In this document: positions 18,752-27,201 of the stretch, in pieces
Numbering within the stretch: position 1 is the stretch's first letter
Layout: each line of letters opens with the position of its first letter
Assembly (NCBI GenBank): GCA_029287575.1
Contig: JARFQW010000034.1
Location: forward strand, 24,859 to 88,858
Direction: 5' to 3'
Origin: Gammaproteobacteria bacterium
GTDB lineage: Bacteria > Pseudomonadota > Gammaproteobacteria > Steroidobacterales > XN24
DNA length: 64,000 nt
Program-made: the position numbers and the translations under genes
Notes under the pieces: model-generated
What the model saw: the letters and a program-made list of their open reading frames with translations, nothing else
The model's database searches: none
Told to the model about the DNA's origin: nothing

Positions 18752-20126
18752 GGTCGTCCCCCGTGTCGCGAAGCGCGATGGCCAGCAGTTCGCGCCCCGG
18801 CGAACCGATGCGCAGATGGTCGCCGATCCGCAGCGGCAGACGCGCCTCGACCCGTTCGCCGTTGACGAACGTGCCATAGCGGCTCTGGTCCTCGACGATC
18901 AGCACGCCGTTCTCGCGGCGCACCAGGCAGTGCTGGCGGGAGATCCCGCTGGTCTGACCCGTGACGCGGATACCGGGGCGGTCGGCGGGCGGGCGGGTGC
19001 CGACGATCACGCCGGCCTCCCCGACGGGATAGGCATGGGCTTCCAGCAGAAGATGCGTTGGCAGGTCCGCTTCGAGCTCCGGGGCCGGCGCCGGCGCGGC
19101 GACCTCGAAGTCCGCCACGGAAAGGGCGGGAAGCTGGGTGATGTACCGGACCTCACCGTCCGGCGACAGCACGCTGCCGGACCGCTCGAGAACGCCGCGA
19201 AGCGGCGCGCCTGCCTCCAGACAGGTCACGGTGGCCCGGCCGACAGATCCGAGGGTGTCCAGCAGTCCGGTCAGGTGCCCGCCGCGCGCGGCGACATTCA
19301 CGACCGCGGGGCGGCCCTCACCACGCAGCTCGTCCAGCCCGCCGAGGACCGCCCGCCAGGCCGGCGTTGCCTGTCGCAGCACCGCCTCGCGCGCGAGGGA
19401 TGCCGTCATGTCGTCGCCCCGAAAGTTCACGGACATCTGAACCTCCTCGCCGGTCTCCAGGGCGGCGAGCCAGGCATGGAGACCGTCGTAGAGCTGCTGC
19501 TCGGAAGCGGCGTCGTGCAACGGGTCGAAGCGGGTCTGGGAAACAAATGCTTCGGCCGCGGCGGATACCCAGGCAGCGCGGAGCCGGCTGACACCCGCTT
19601 CCGGGATCTGAAGCTGGGTTCCGCGGCTCAGGCGATGCCCCTGTTCCAGGCGCGTGAGCAAGGCCTCGTGCTGGAAAAAGTCGAGATGAAACAGATCCGC
19701 TCCCGGAGCACTGGCCACCGTGCTCGCGATCGCGGCGTCCACCAGGCCCCGGACCGGCATGGACAGCTCCTGGGCCATCCCGAGAATCAGGCCGAGCGCC
19801 TCGCGGGGGAAGCTGCCGGGAACAACCAGCAAAACCCCGTCAGTCTCCGCCGGTCGTTCTTCCCAGACGCTCTCGAGCTGCGCGTAGGCAAGATCGGCGA
19901 ATGTGGCCGCATAGGCCGTGGGATGCGGCAGTGTCTGCATGGACAGGTCTGCCCAGTAGCGATCGACCACCCGTCTGGGCCGCAGCCGGGCCTGGGCCCG
20001 GGCGGCCTCGCCGAGAAGGAGGCCCTCCGGATCGAGAAGCGCGATGCCGGGACCGTGCGAGCGCGCGGCCGAGCCATCTCCACTCTGGAGATCGACGTCG
20101 TTGAGCTCGATAGCCAGCAGCGACAT
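18741..20126 (-). CDS. Actin-like ATPase-fold / FHA fusion protein
   Basis: Cytoplasmic protein, 461 residues. The first 340 residues look like an actin/Hsp70-type fold: GVLLVVPGSFPREALGLI followed by a phosphate-loop-like VRGLVDAAIAS. The canonical N-terminal DxGxx phosphate motif is degenerate, so ATP hydrolysis is uncertain. The last 100 residues are a canonical FHA domain with SGISRQHCLV and SRYGTFVNGERV, the phosphothreonine-binding loops. It is encoded 11 bp after the TolQ-like gene. It would read a phospho-threonine signal, or the pseudokinase's partner, at the base of the channel complex. The FHA call is firm; the actin-like call is moderate. Confidence 0.8.
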   Translation of the reverse strand: MSLLAIELNDVDLQSGDGSAARSHGPGIALLDPEGLLLGEAARAQARLRPRRVVDRYWADLSMQTLPHPTAYAATFADLAYAQLESVWEERPAETDGVLLVVPGSFPREALGLILGMAQELSMPVRGLVDAAIASTVASAPGADLFHLDFFQHEALLTRLEQGHRLSRGTQLQIPEAGVSRLRAAWVSAAAEAFVSQTRFDPLHDAASEQQLYDGLHAWLAALETGEEVQMSVNFRGDDMTASLAREAVLRQATPAWRAVLGGLDELRGEGRPAVVNVAARGGHLTGLLDTLGSVGRATVTCLEAGAPLRGVLERSGSVLSPDGEVRYITQLPALSVADFEVAAPAPAPELEADLPTHLLLEAHAYPVGEAGVIVGTRPPADRPGIRVTGQTSGISRQHCLVRRENGVLIVEDQSRYGTFVNGERVEARLPLRIGDHLRIGSPGRELLAIALRDTGDDHAS

Positions 20127-20137
20127 GGTTCGCTTCC

Positions 20138-20935
20138 TCAGCGCACCTGGAGATGACGAATCAGGTGCCGGTCGATATAGGTCTTGGCTTCCAGGGTCAG
20201 GCGTTCCTGCTGGAGCTGGAGCTGGTGGACCAGAAACATCAGCACAATGCTGATCAACAGGGCGATGAAGGTGGAATTGAAGGCCACACCCAGGCTCTGG
20301 GTGACACCGGTGATGTCGCCTTCGACGGCTTTGTGGGCCTGGGCCAGGGCCTCACCGATACCCCGCACGGTGCCGATAAACCCGATCGACGGGATGGCCC
20401 AGGCAATGTAGCGGATCATGGCGAGTTCCGAGTCCAGCCGCTCGGATTCCTCGTCGCAGACCGAGTAGGCCGCCGAGGCGACATCCTGGACATTGCGGGT
20501 GGAGCTGAACCGGTGCAGACCGGTCGAGATGGCTCGCGGCAGCAGACGGTCCTGGGTCCGGTCCGGCAATGCCTGGATCTGGCGCTGGTACTCACGGGTG
20601 TCCTCGGGAAGTATTCGCATCCCCTCGGCAACCGGAACGAGTTCTTCGTCCATGAGGTTTCCTTCGCGCAGGTTGGCCACCGCCTTGTAGCCCATGATGG
20701 CCATCGCCCACAGCATCAGGATGAACGCTGCTTCCTGCTCGAAATCCCGCACGATCACCCACAGGGACCGCTCGGCAACGTAGTCGGGATCCTCCTCGAT
20801 GCGGATCTGCTGTTCGCGCATGTCCGCGTCCGCCTTGGGCCTGACCACGGACACGTACACACCGTGCACGATGATGACCGCCACGATGAGCGAAAAAATC
20901 TGGAAAACGAATTCAACGGGAAACTTTTTGTTCAT
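20138..20935 (-). CDS. MotA/TolQ/ExbB-family proton channel subunit
   Basis: Inner-membrane stator subunit, 265 residues. There is a hydrophobic N-terminal helix (residues 9-29), a second near 72-90, a large cytoplasmic part, and the paired channel helices near 170-195 and 215-242. The signature IPSIGFIGTVRGIGEALAQA is that of TolQ/ExbB (GxxGTVxG). In this family a pentamer surrounds two B-subunit helices and converts proton flow into motion. No classical ExbD/TolR gene is adjacent; the vWA proteins two and three genes on carry ExbD-like helices and are the likely partners. It starts 6 bp after the small exported protein gene. Confidence 0.9.
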   Translation of the reverse strand: MNKKFPVEFVFQIFSLIVAVIIVHGVYVSVVRPKADADMREQQIRIEEDPDYVAERSLWVIVRDFEQEAAFILMLWAMAIMGYKAVANLREGNLMDEELVPVAEGMRILPEDTREYQRQIQALPDRTQDRLLPRAISTGLHRFSSTRNVQDVASAAYSVCDEESERLDSELAMIRYIAWAIPSIGFIGTVRGIGEALAQAHKAVEGDITGVTQSLGVAFNSTFIALLISIVLMFLVHQLQLQQERLTLEAKTYIDRHLIRHLQVR

Positions 20936-20941
20936 GCTGGC

Positions 20942-21190
20942 TCAGATGTCGACCGGGAACGAGATGGCGGCGTCGGCAGGAATTTTCTCCGTCGGAATGA
21001 ATACTTCGGTACGCCCACCGCTGGCGGGGGCGGGCGGTGGCGCCGCGACCGGCGCCTCTTGTGCGGGCGGCGTCGTCTCCGCCTCGTTGTCGCGCTCCTC
21101 CTCGGCCTCCTGGGCGAGGCCGGCATTCGCCGTCAGCAGCACCGCGAGGCTCGTGGCAATCCAGCCTGGGCGGGGTGTCGTTGCCTTCAC
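20942..21190 (-). CDS. Small exported Pro/Ala-rich protein
   Basis: An 82-residue protein made of a signal peptide (WIATSLAVLLTANAGLAQ), an acidic stretch, a Pro/Ala linker (APVAAPPPAPASGG) and a C-terminal tail, IPTEKIPADAAISFPVDI. The GTG at 21190 has GGGAGA at a good distance and places the signal peptide correctly; two ATGs further upstream (21214, 21217) lack that spacing. It is sandwiched between the SUMF1 protein and the TolQ-like gene with gaps of 23 and 6 bp. I do not recognise a family. It may be a periplasmic tether or stabiliser of the channel. Confidence 0.7.
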   Translation of the reverse strand: MKATTPRPGWIATSLAVLLTANAGLAQEAEEERDNEAETTPPAQEAPVAAPPPAPASGGRTEVFIPTEKIPADAAISFPVDI

Positions 21191-21213
21191 GTCGTCTCTC
21201 CCGATGCAGCGCA

Positions 21214-23646
21214 TCACTCGAGGTAGCGGACGATGCGGAAACCCACATCGGCTCGCGGCTTGTCACCATAGTCCCGGTAGGTCCAGCGCAGTTCGGTGAT
21301 GCTCGAATGCATCCAGCTGGAGCCCCGGATCACCCGGAACTCACCGCTCTGGGCTCCGGTCGGGTCGACCACCAGTTTACTCCGGTCGCCCGGGTAAACG
21401 CCGTAGATGTCATTTGTCCACTCGGCCACGTTGCCGCCCGCATCGTTCAGCCCCAGCCCGTTCGGGGGAAAACTGCCGACCGGGGCAGAGACCGGAAACT
21501 TGTCGTTGTAGCCGGCGATCACGCGTCCGGCAGTCGCCCGGGCCGACTCATCGGCGAAATTTCCCGCCTCACCGGTGGGCGGCATTTTCGGGCCCCACGG
21601 GTAGCGCGGCGCATCGCCGGCGCGGCCGGCGTAGCGTGTGACCCAGACCCATTCTGCCTCGGTGGGCAGCCGGTACCCGATGGGGACGGGCGCAACGGGC
21701 AACATCTTCCCGTCCTCCTCCCGGTAGGCCGGCGGCAGCTTGTCGCGGGCAGAAAGCCAGTTGCAGTAGCGCGCGGCCTGGTCCCAGGACACGTTGGCTA
21801 CCGGCTGTTTGGCCGCGTCCAGGCCGAGCCCCCCCACGGCCCCGGAATAGTGCTTGCTGTCGAATTCCCTGAACTGCCCGTTCGTGGTCTCGGTCACGGC
21901 AATGTAGAAGGGTCTCGTAAGCTCCACCTGGCGCAGGCTTTCGTTGGACCGCCGGCCCTGATCCCGGCGCGATGAGCCCATCAAGAACCGGCCGGGCTGC
22001 ACCAGACGCATTTCCAGACCCTGGGCGGTGGCGATCACCGGCTTGATGGACTCCGCCTTGACCTGAGCGTCGGTCTTCAGGCGCAGGCTGACCCGCTGTT
22101 CGAATCCGGGCCGAGGGGTTACCGAAACGGATGCACTGGCATGCCCGGGGGCCCTCGCCTCGATGCTGTGGGGCACGGAGGTCAGCTCCAGCACGCCGTC
22201 CTTCGGCGCCGCCGGACGGCCATCCACGTAGATCTTTGCATCCGGTGGTGAAACGTCCACCCGCACGAGTCCCGTCCGCCCGGCGAGATCGACTCGCAGC
22301 GTCTTCGATTCCCCGGAAGCCAGGGTCACCGTCCGGCGGGCGTCCTGGGAGCCGGCCCGACTCAGCTGGATCCGGTGCGCCTCACCGCCTTCCAGAGAAA
22401 GTTCCAGGGGCGTGCGGCCCACGTACTGACCGTCCAGCAATACGCTGGCTCCGCTCGGCCGGGTAACGACACTCAGGCGGGCATCGGCGGGCTCCAGCAC
22501 GATGTCATCGAGTACCCGGTCGTCTCCCGCGGTCACTTCGAGGCGTTCGGACCAGGTCTTGAAGCCCTCCTTGCTGATCAACACCTCGCGGGTGCCCGAC
22601 AACAGCTCCAGGCTCAGCGGCGTCGTCCCTGCCAGCTCGTCGCCGACCCTCAGCTCAGCGCCTTCGGGCCTTGTGCTGATGGAATAGACGGCCCAGTCCG
22701 GTGCAAGCTCCACGTCGACACTGCGGCGTGCCCCGCCACCGGCGATATCGAGGGTTTCCTCGTGGGCCTGGTAGCGGGGCGCCTCCACCCGGAGCACGTA
22801 GGAGCCCTCGCGCAGCGGCCAGTCCTCCAGGGGCGCCTCGCCCACGCGCTCACCGTCAACGAGCACGACGGCATCGGCTACGTCCTGCACCTGGACGGTG
22901 ACCGCGTCCGGAAGCCGAACGAGCGCGAGGCGGATGCCGTCGGGACCGTCCCCGGTGACTTCAAGGGTCTGCTCCAGGTCCTCGTATTCCGGATGGCGGG
23001 CGGTTACCTGATAGGTTCCGGGGCGCAGGAGATAGTGATCCGATAGACGCCACCGAAACAGGCCGCCGTCGAGCTCGACCTCGGCAGTCGCGGGATCCGC
23101 CTCGATCCGGACCGGCGTGGCCGTGAAGATAAACCAGGCCAGCAGGGCGAGCACGGTCAGCAGGCCGTAGACCAGCACATTGAATCCCGTTCTGCGACGC
23201 CGTTCCGATGGCGGTGCCGGCGCCGTTTCACGGCGAAATTCCACCGCGGAGACTGTTTCTGCGGTCACCGGCTCCGCGCCGGCGGCAGGTTCGTCCACGA
23301 GCAGCGGCGGTGCCGTGACGTCCTCGGACTCTTCGAGATGCATCTCCAGCGAATCGCTCACGCTGCTCACAGTCAGCGTGGCGTCGCCTATCAGGATGGC
23401 ATCGCCGGCAGCCAGCCATCGGGAGCCCGCGAGCGCTTCGCCGTTGACCTCGATACCGCGCGCTCCGGGGGCAGGCTGCACGTAGAACCGGTCACCGCTG
23501 TGGCCAACGAACGCCGCGACCGCCGGCAGATCGCCTCCCGGCACCGGCACGGCCGCCTGCGATCCGGGTCCGACGGACAGCGGCAACGCCTGCTCGTCGA
23601 AATCCAGCGTATCGCCACGCACGGTCACTCTGACGACGGTACTCAA
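21214..23646 (-). CDS. FHA-like / TM / PEGA repeats / SUMF1 domain protein
   Basis: Trans-envelope protein, 810 residues. Residues 1-95 form a divergent FHA-like beta sandwich (IEVNGEALAGSRWLAAGDAI). A membrane helix lies at about 155-176 after a basic stop (ERRRR), so the rest is periplasmic. Four PEGA-like modules follow (for example SVVTRPSGASVLLDGQYVG), ending near 550. The C-terminal 240 residues are a formylglycine-generating-enzyme (SUMF1) fold with RLPTEAEWVWVTRYAGR, GGNVAEWTNDIYG and FRVIRGSSWMHSS. The catalytic cysteines expected just after the RGSSW motif are absent, so it is probably a binding module, not an enzyme. It overlaps the pseudokinase gene by 4 bp. Confidence 0.87.
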   Translation of the reverse strand: MSTVVRVTVRGDTLDFDEQALPLSVGPGSQAAVPVPGGDLPAVAAFVGHSGDRFYVQPAPGARGIEVNGEALAGSRWLAAGDAILIGDATLTVSSVSDSLEMHLEESEDVTAPPLLVDEPAAGAEPVTAETVSAVEFRRETAPAPPSERRRRTGFNVLVYGLLTVLALLAWFIFTATPVRIEADPATAEVELDGGLFRWRLSDHYLLRPGTYQVTARHPEYEDLEQTLEVTGDGPDGIRLALVRLPDAVTVQVQDVADAVVLVDGERVGEAPLEDWPLREGSYVLRVEAPRYQAHEETLDIAGGGARRSVDVELAPDWAVYSISTRPEGAELRVGDELAGTTPLSLELLSGTREVLISKEGFKTWSERLEVTAGDDRVLDDIVLEPADARLSVVTRPSGASVLLDGQYVGRTPLELSLEGGEAHRIQLSRAGSQDARRTVTLASGESKTLRVDLAGRTGLVRVDVSPPDAKIYVDGRPAAPKDGVLELTSVPHSIEARAPGHASASVSVTPRPGFEQRVSLRLKTDAQVKAESIKPVIATAQGLEMRLVQPGRFLMGSSRRDQGRRSNESLRQVELTRPFYIAVTETTNGQFREFDSKHYSGAVGGLGLDAAKQPVANVSWDQAARYCNWLSARDKLPPAYREEDGKMLPVAPVPIGYRLPTEAEWVWVTRYAGRAGDAPRYPWGPKMPPTGEAGNFADESARATAGRVIAGYNDKFPVSAPVGSFPPNGLGLNDAGGNVAEWTNDIYGVYPGDRSKLVVDPTGAQSGEFRVIRGSSWMHSSITELRWTYRDYGDKPRADVGFRIVRYLE

Positions 23647-25922
23647 ATGGGCTCCTCGCAGCGTACCGTCACCGGCGCGACGGGCTCTCCGGGCATGATA
23701 GTGAACTCCACGCGAACATCGCGATACCCCACACGGGTTCCGACCGCTGTGTACCGGCCGGGTTTCAGGCTGAGCTGATGCGTGTCGAAGGCGCCCAGCC
23801 GGCCGACGCGGTAGACGGTGACTTCGGTGGCGTTGTCCGAAACGACCGAGACCGGCACCGGCTGGGCCGCCAGGCGGAGCTGCCGGTCAAGGCGCTGAAT
23901 CTGTTCGTCGAGACGGGGCGTTACCGGGCTGATGGCGCGGGCCGCCGCCAGATCCCTGGCCGCCGATGCTGACACCGCATCGGCCGCCAGACGCAGCGGG
24001 TCGCCCAGGTAGGCTTCGATCCGCTCGTCGAGCGCCTGGCGATAACGGGCCTGGGCCACGCCTTCCTGAGCAAATGCCAGACTGGCATCCTCCTTCAGGA
24101 TGGCCTCGTAGGCCGCGACAGCCGCGGCCCAGCGCTCGGCCGAGACGGCGGTCTCGGCATCGGCCCGATGGCTCTCGATACGCACCCGCCGTGCCCCCTC
24201 GTCGGCCTGCACCAGGCCGTCCCGGGGCCCCTCCGCTGACGGCCGCATGGCCGCCGCTGCCTCGAACCGGGCACGCGCCGTGGCAAAATCCGCCGCCTCC
24301 AGGGCTGCGTACCCCTGACTCATGAGCCGGCGAAAACCGGCCCCGGCCCGTGCCGAAGCGACCCGGTCGCGGGCCTCGATGGCCGGCGCGTACTGGGGAT
24401 CCGCAGCCGCCGCCTTCCCGTAGGCTTCAGCCGCCGCGGCCAGTTCGCCGGCACTCTCGGCCGCGGCCCCGTCAGCCATGAGCACCAGCACGTCCGGAAG
24501 CTGCCGGGCCCGGGCCAGGCCGGCGTCGGCAACGCCATTGGCGGGATCCATGATCAGCGCCGCCTCGAACGCTTCCACGGCACCCTCGGCATCCGCCTGC
24601 TCGAGGGCCTGCGCGCCGTTGGCCAGGTGCTCGGCCAGCCGCTGCGGGATGCCGCTCTCGACCTCGCGAAACCCGGCCAGGGCCGATTCCCAGGCCGCGC
24701 TCGCCACCGCATAGTCCCGCCGGCCGAACGCCTCCTCGCCATCGAGGAACTGCTCCTCGGCGGTCCGCCATACCGGCCCGCCCCAGCGCTCCACGGTCCG
24801 GCTGGCCAGCCCGGCCCGGACGGGCTCGATGTCGGTCAGCAACGCTTCGGCGGCCCGTTTCGCCTCGAGAAGCCGGCGTATCTCCGCCTGGGGGTCTTCG
24901 GCCTCCTCGGGGGACTCGGCGGTGACCGGATCCGGCGCCTGGGGAATGTCATCATTCACCATCCGGGGCAGAACGAAGATAACGCCGAGCATCCCGGCCA
25001 AAAGGAGCGCCAGACCGCCCCAGACGGCGAGGGTCATGCCGCGGCCGGTTCCCGCGGGCCTTGGACTCGCCACCGGGGACGGTCCCGGGGTCGTCCTGCG
25101 GAACCCGGCGCCGTCTCGTGGCATCGGCGTCAGCCGCTCGCCCGCCGGCGCCTCCAGCGATCCGTCCGCGCCCGGACCCAGCGCAGCCAGCTCCCGCGCC
25201 GCCTCCCCGAGGTCGGAAAGACGCTCGGCCAGCGCCGGGGCGCGGAGCCGTTCGATCAATGCCGCCAGCACCCGGGGTACCGGCTCGCCCGCGGCGTCGC
25301 TCGCCGGCAACGGCTCCCCGGGGCCGGTCCCGAGCAGCCAGGCCGCGATCTCGCCGATCGCGAACACGTCGTCCGCCGGCGCTGGCGGGTCGCCGGCGGT
25401 CTGCTGCGGGCTCATGAACCGGTTTGCCGGCAAGCCGGCGGCCGCTGCGAGAATTGCCTCGCAGGCGAATCCCCAGACCCGGGGCCGACCGGCGGCATCG
25501 AAGCGCACGTGTACCGGCGTGAGGCTGCGATGAACCACTCCCTGGCGATGGGCTTCCGCCACGGTCTCGGCGATTTGCGACAGCACCGGCAGCCATTCCT
25601 CGGACGGCCGCCCCGCCCAGCCAACGAGGGCCTCCCCGTCGGCAGGCTCCATGCTAATGGAAGGCGTGTCGTCGTCCGGGTGGAAATCCAGCAGTCTCAG
25701 GACACCGCGATGGTGCAATCGGCGCGCCTGGACGCAGGCCCTGCGCAGCGCATCGAGAGCATCACCCGTCCAGGGCGGTCCCTTGCGGCCGGTGCGAAGC
25801 AGCACCGGCTCGTCGAGCGTGGTGTCGCGGGCGGTCCAGAGTTCGCCCAGTTCGTCCTTGTCCACCCGGCGTATGAGCTGGAATCGGGTGGAGGGAGTCG
25901 GTCCCTCGACTAGTCCGGTCAT
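23643..25922 (-). CDS. Membrane-anchored pseudokinase with TPR-like repeats
   Basis: A 759-residue protein. Residues 10-250 follow a protein-kinase fold: YDTV-like glycine loop lost, LLRTGRK at the usual lysine strand, EAHRQGVVHRSLTPVHV at the catalytic loop (HRS instead of HRD), VWGFAC in place of DFG, and a well-kept MSPQQTAGDPPAPADDVFAI segment. Catalytic Asp and metal-binding Asp are both missing, hence pseudokinase. A helix at 297-318 crosses the membrane. Then come about 300 residues of Ala-rich helical repeats resembling TPRs, and a C-terminal beta domain (PEGA-like, LSLKPGRYTAVGTRVGYRDV). It lies 10 bp after the lipoprotein gene and overlaps the next gene by 4 bp. Confidence 0.83.
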   Translation of the reverse strand: MTGLVEGPTPSTRFQLIRRVDKDELGELWTARDTTLDEPVLLRTGRKGPPWTGDALDALRRACVQARRLHHRGVLRLLDFHPDDDTPSISMEPADGEALVGWAGRPSEEWLPVLSQIAETVAEAHRQGVVHRSLTPVHVRFDAAGRPRVWGFACEAILAAAAGLPANRFMSPQQTAGDPPAPADDVFAIGEIAAWLLGTGPGEPLPASDAAGEPVPRVLAALIERLRAPALAERLSDLGEAARELAALGPGADGSLEAPAGERLTPMPRDGAGFRRTTPGPSPVASPRPAGTGRGMTLAVWGGLALLLAGMLGVIFVLPRMVNDDIPQAPDPVTAESPEEAEDPQAEIRRLLEAKRAAEALLTDIEPVRAGLASRTVERWGGPVWRTAEEQFLDGEEAFGRRDYAVASAAWESALAGFREVESGIPQRLAEHLANGAQALEQADAEGAVEAFEAALIMDPANGVADAGLARARQLPDVLVLMADGAAAESAGELAAAAEAYGKAAAADPQYAPAIEARDRVASARAGAGFRRLMSQGYAALEAADFATARARFEAAAAMRPSAEGPRDGLVQADEGARRVRIESHRADAETAVSAERWAAAVAAYEAILKEDASLAFAQEGVAQARYRQALDERIEAYLGDPLRLAADAVSASAARDLAAARAISPVTPRLDEQIQRLDRQLRLAAQPVPVSVVSDNATEVTVYRVGRLGAFDTHQLSLKPGRYTAVGTRVGYRDVRVEFTIMPGEPVAPVTVRCEEPI

Positions 25923-25932
25923 AGGCTCCGGA

Positions 25933-27201
25933 TCAGGGTTCGGACGACTCCGAGGTGGCAGCCACCTCGGTTTCGGAGCCGGTGGCGGGCAGACCTGTCT
26001 CGGTGGTCCAGATTTCCTGCATCAGCCGCTGCCACTCGCCGTACTGGGTTGCCGCCGAACCCGTCAAGCGCCGCTCCTCACCCTGCACCTCGACAACCGC
26101 GGGCTGAATGTCCGCATTGAACGACTCGCCCAGTTCCGAAATGGCGTCAGCGTGGATCTTGGCCTCCTTCGCGGTCTGCAGGCCGGCGCGGAATATCCCG
26201 ATACCGCCAATCAGCGCCACGTCGCTGGCGACGGCCGCGGTCCGGCTGTCCGCCTCCGCCCCCATGGCCACGGCGCCGATCACCGCGGCCGCGCCGATCA
26301 TTTGCTGCCAGCGGGCCGTGCGCTTGACCTCGCGCAGGTTGAGAATTTCCTCATAGGAGAATTTGCGCCAGCTTTCGTAGGGCTCTTCCATCTGCCGGTG
26401 AAAGGTCCCGTAGTGGTCATTGAGGGTGTCGATGAACATGTAGTCCCGCTCCCTTACCAGCCGCACGCGCGCCAGCATCGGGTCGTCCACCGCGGGGAGC
26501 CGCGCCACTTTCAGATCCCCTTCACGGTCCTCGGTCAGGTGCTCGCCGAAAGCCGCCGGCGCGATACTGCCCGCAAAGCGGAGTTCGGCGACCTGCCGGA
26601 CATTCTGCAGGTCCTCGGTGGCCAGCGTTTCGCGGTATTCCAGCAGGTCATTGGCGACCGCGTTGTAGAGGCTCTGGAACGGATCGCGGTCCAGCACGCT
26701 GCTGTCGGAATAGGACGCACCGTCGGCCCGGCCCTTGTAGCGGTTCTTGAACCAGACCCGGTTGGTGGCGTCCATTGCCTTGATCTCCAGGACCAGAATC
26801 TCACCGTCGGACTCGACTATCTTTCCCTTCAAATGCACATCCAGGGAGTTGGACCGCTCCGGCACGACCCGCACCATGCCCCAGTGGCCGGTCTTTTGCA
26901 GCGTATCCTTCAGCTGGACGGCGATATAGCTGGCCTCGGCCTCGCGGACATTGCGGAACACGCCTTCCTCGGTAGCCTCACCCTCATCGGGCAATCCGGT
27001 TTCGAACACCCCGACGCCGATGTCCAGAAGCCGGGCCTCGGGGATCTCCACCTGCGCCTGCGCGGCCGGCGTGTAGGGTTCCGGACGCGTTTCGCTGACC
27101 ACGCACCCGGCGAGCGGCAACAGTGCCATGACGACGATCCAGCGCCGGGCACGGAGAGAAAAAAGCTTGCTTGCGTTCATAGCCCGATGAGACCTACTCA
27201 T
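25933..27201 (-). CDS. Outer-envelope lipoprotein, unknown family
   Basis: A 422-residue lipoprotein with lipobox LLPLAGC (Cys33 from the chosen start). The mature part is alpha/beta, with VGVFETGLPDE near residue 65 and a glycine-rich hydrophobic segment MIGAAAVIGAVAMGAEADSR around 305 that could insert in a membrane. The ATG at 27201 overlaps the upstream stop by 8 bp with GGGAG just before it; a second ATG 21 bp downstream (27180) would also give a working signal. Its position in the vWA-channel operon suggests it is the outer-membrane component. No catalytic motif is visible. Confidence 0.78.
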   Translation of the reverse strand: MSRSHRAMNASKLFSLRARRWIVVMALLPLAGCVVSETRPEPYTPAAQAQVEIPEARLLDIGVGVFETGLPDEGEATEEGVFRNVREAEASYIAVQLKDTLQKTGHWGMVRVVPERSNSLDVHLKGKIVESDGEILVLEIKAMDATNRVWFKNRYKGRADGASYSDSSVLDRDPFQSLYNAVANDLLEYRETLATEDLQNVRQVAELRFAGSIAPAAFGEHLTEDREGDLKVARLPAVDDPMLARVRLVRERDYMFIDTLNDHYGTFHRQMEEPYESWRKFSYEEILNLREVKRTARWQQMIGAAAVIGAVAMGAEADSRTAAVASDVALIGGIGIFRAGLQTAKEAKIHADAISELGESFNADIQPAVVEVQGEERRLTGSAATQYGEWQRLMQEIWTTETGLPATGSETEVAATSESSEP

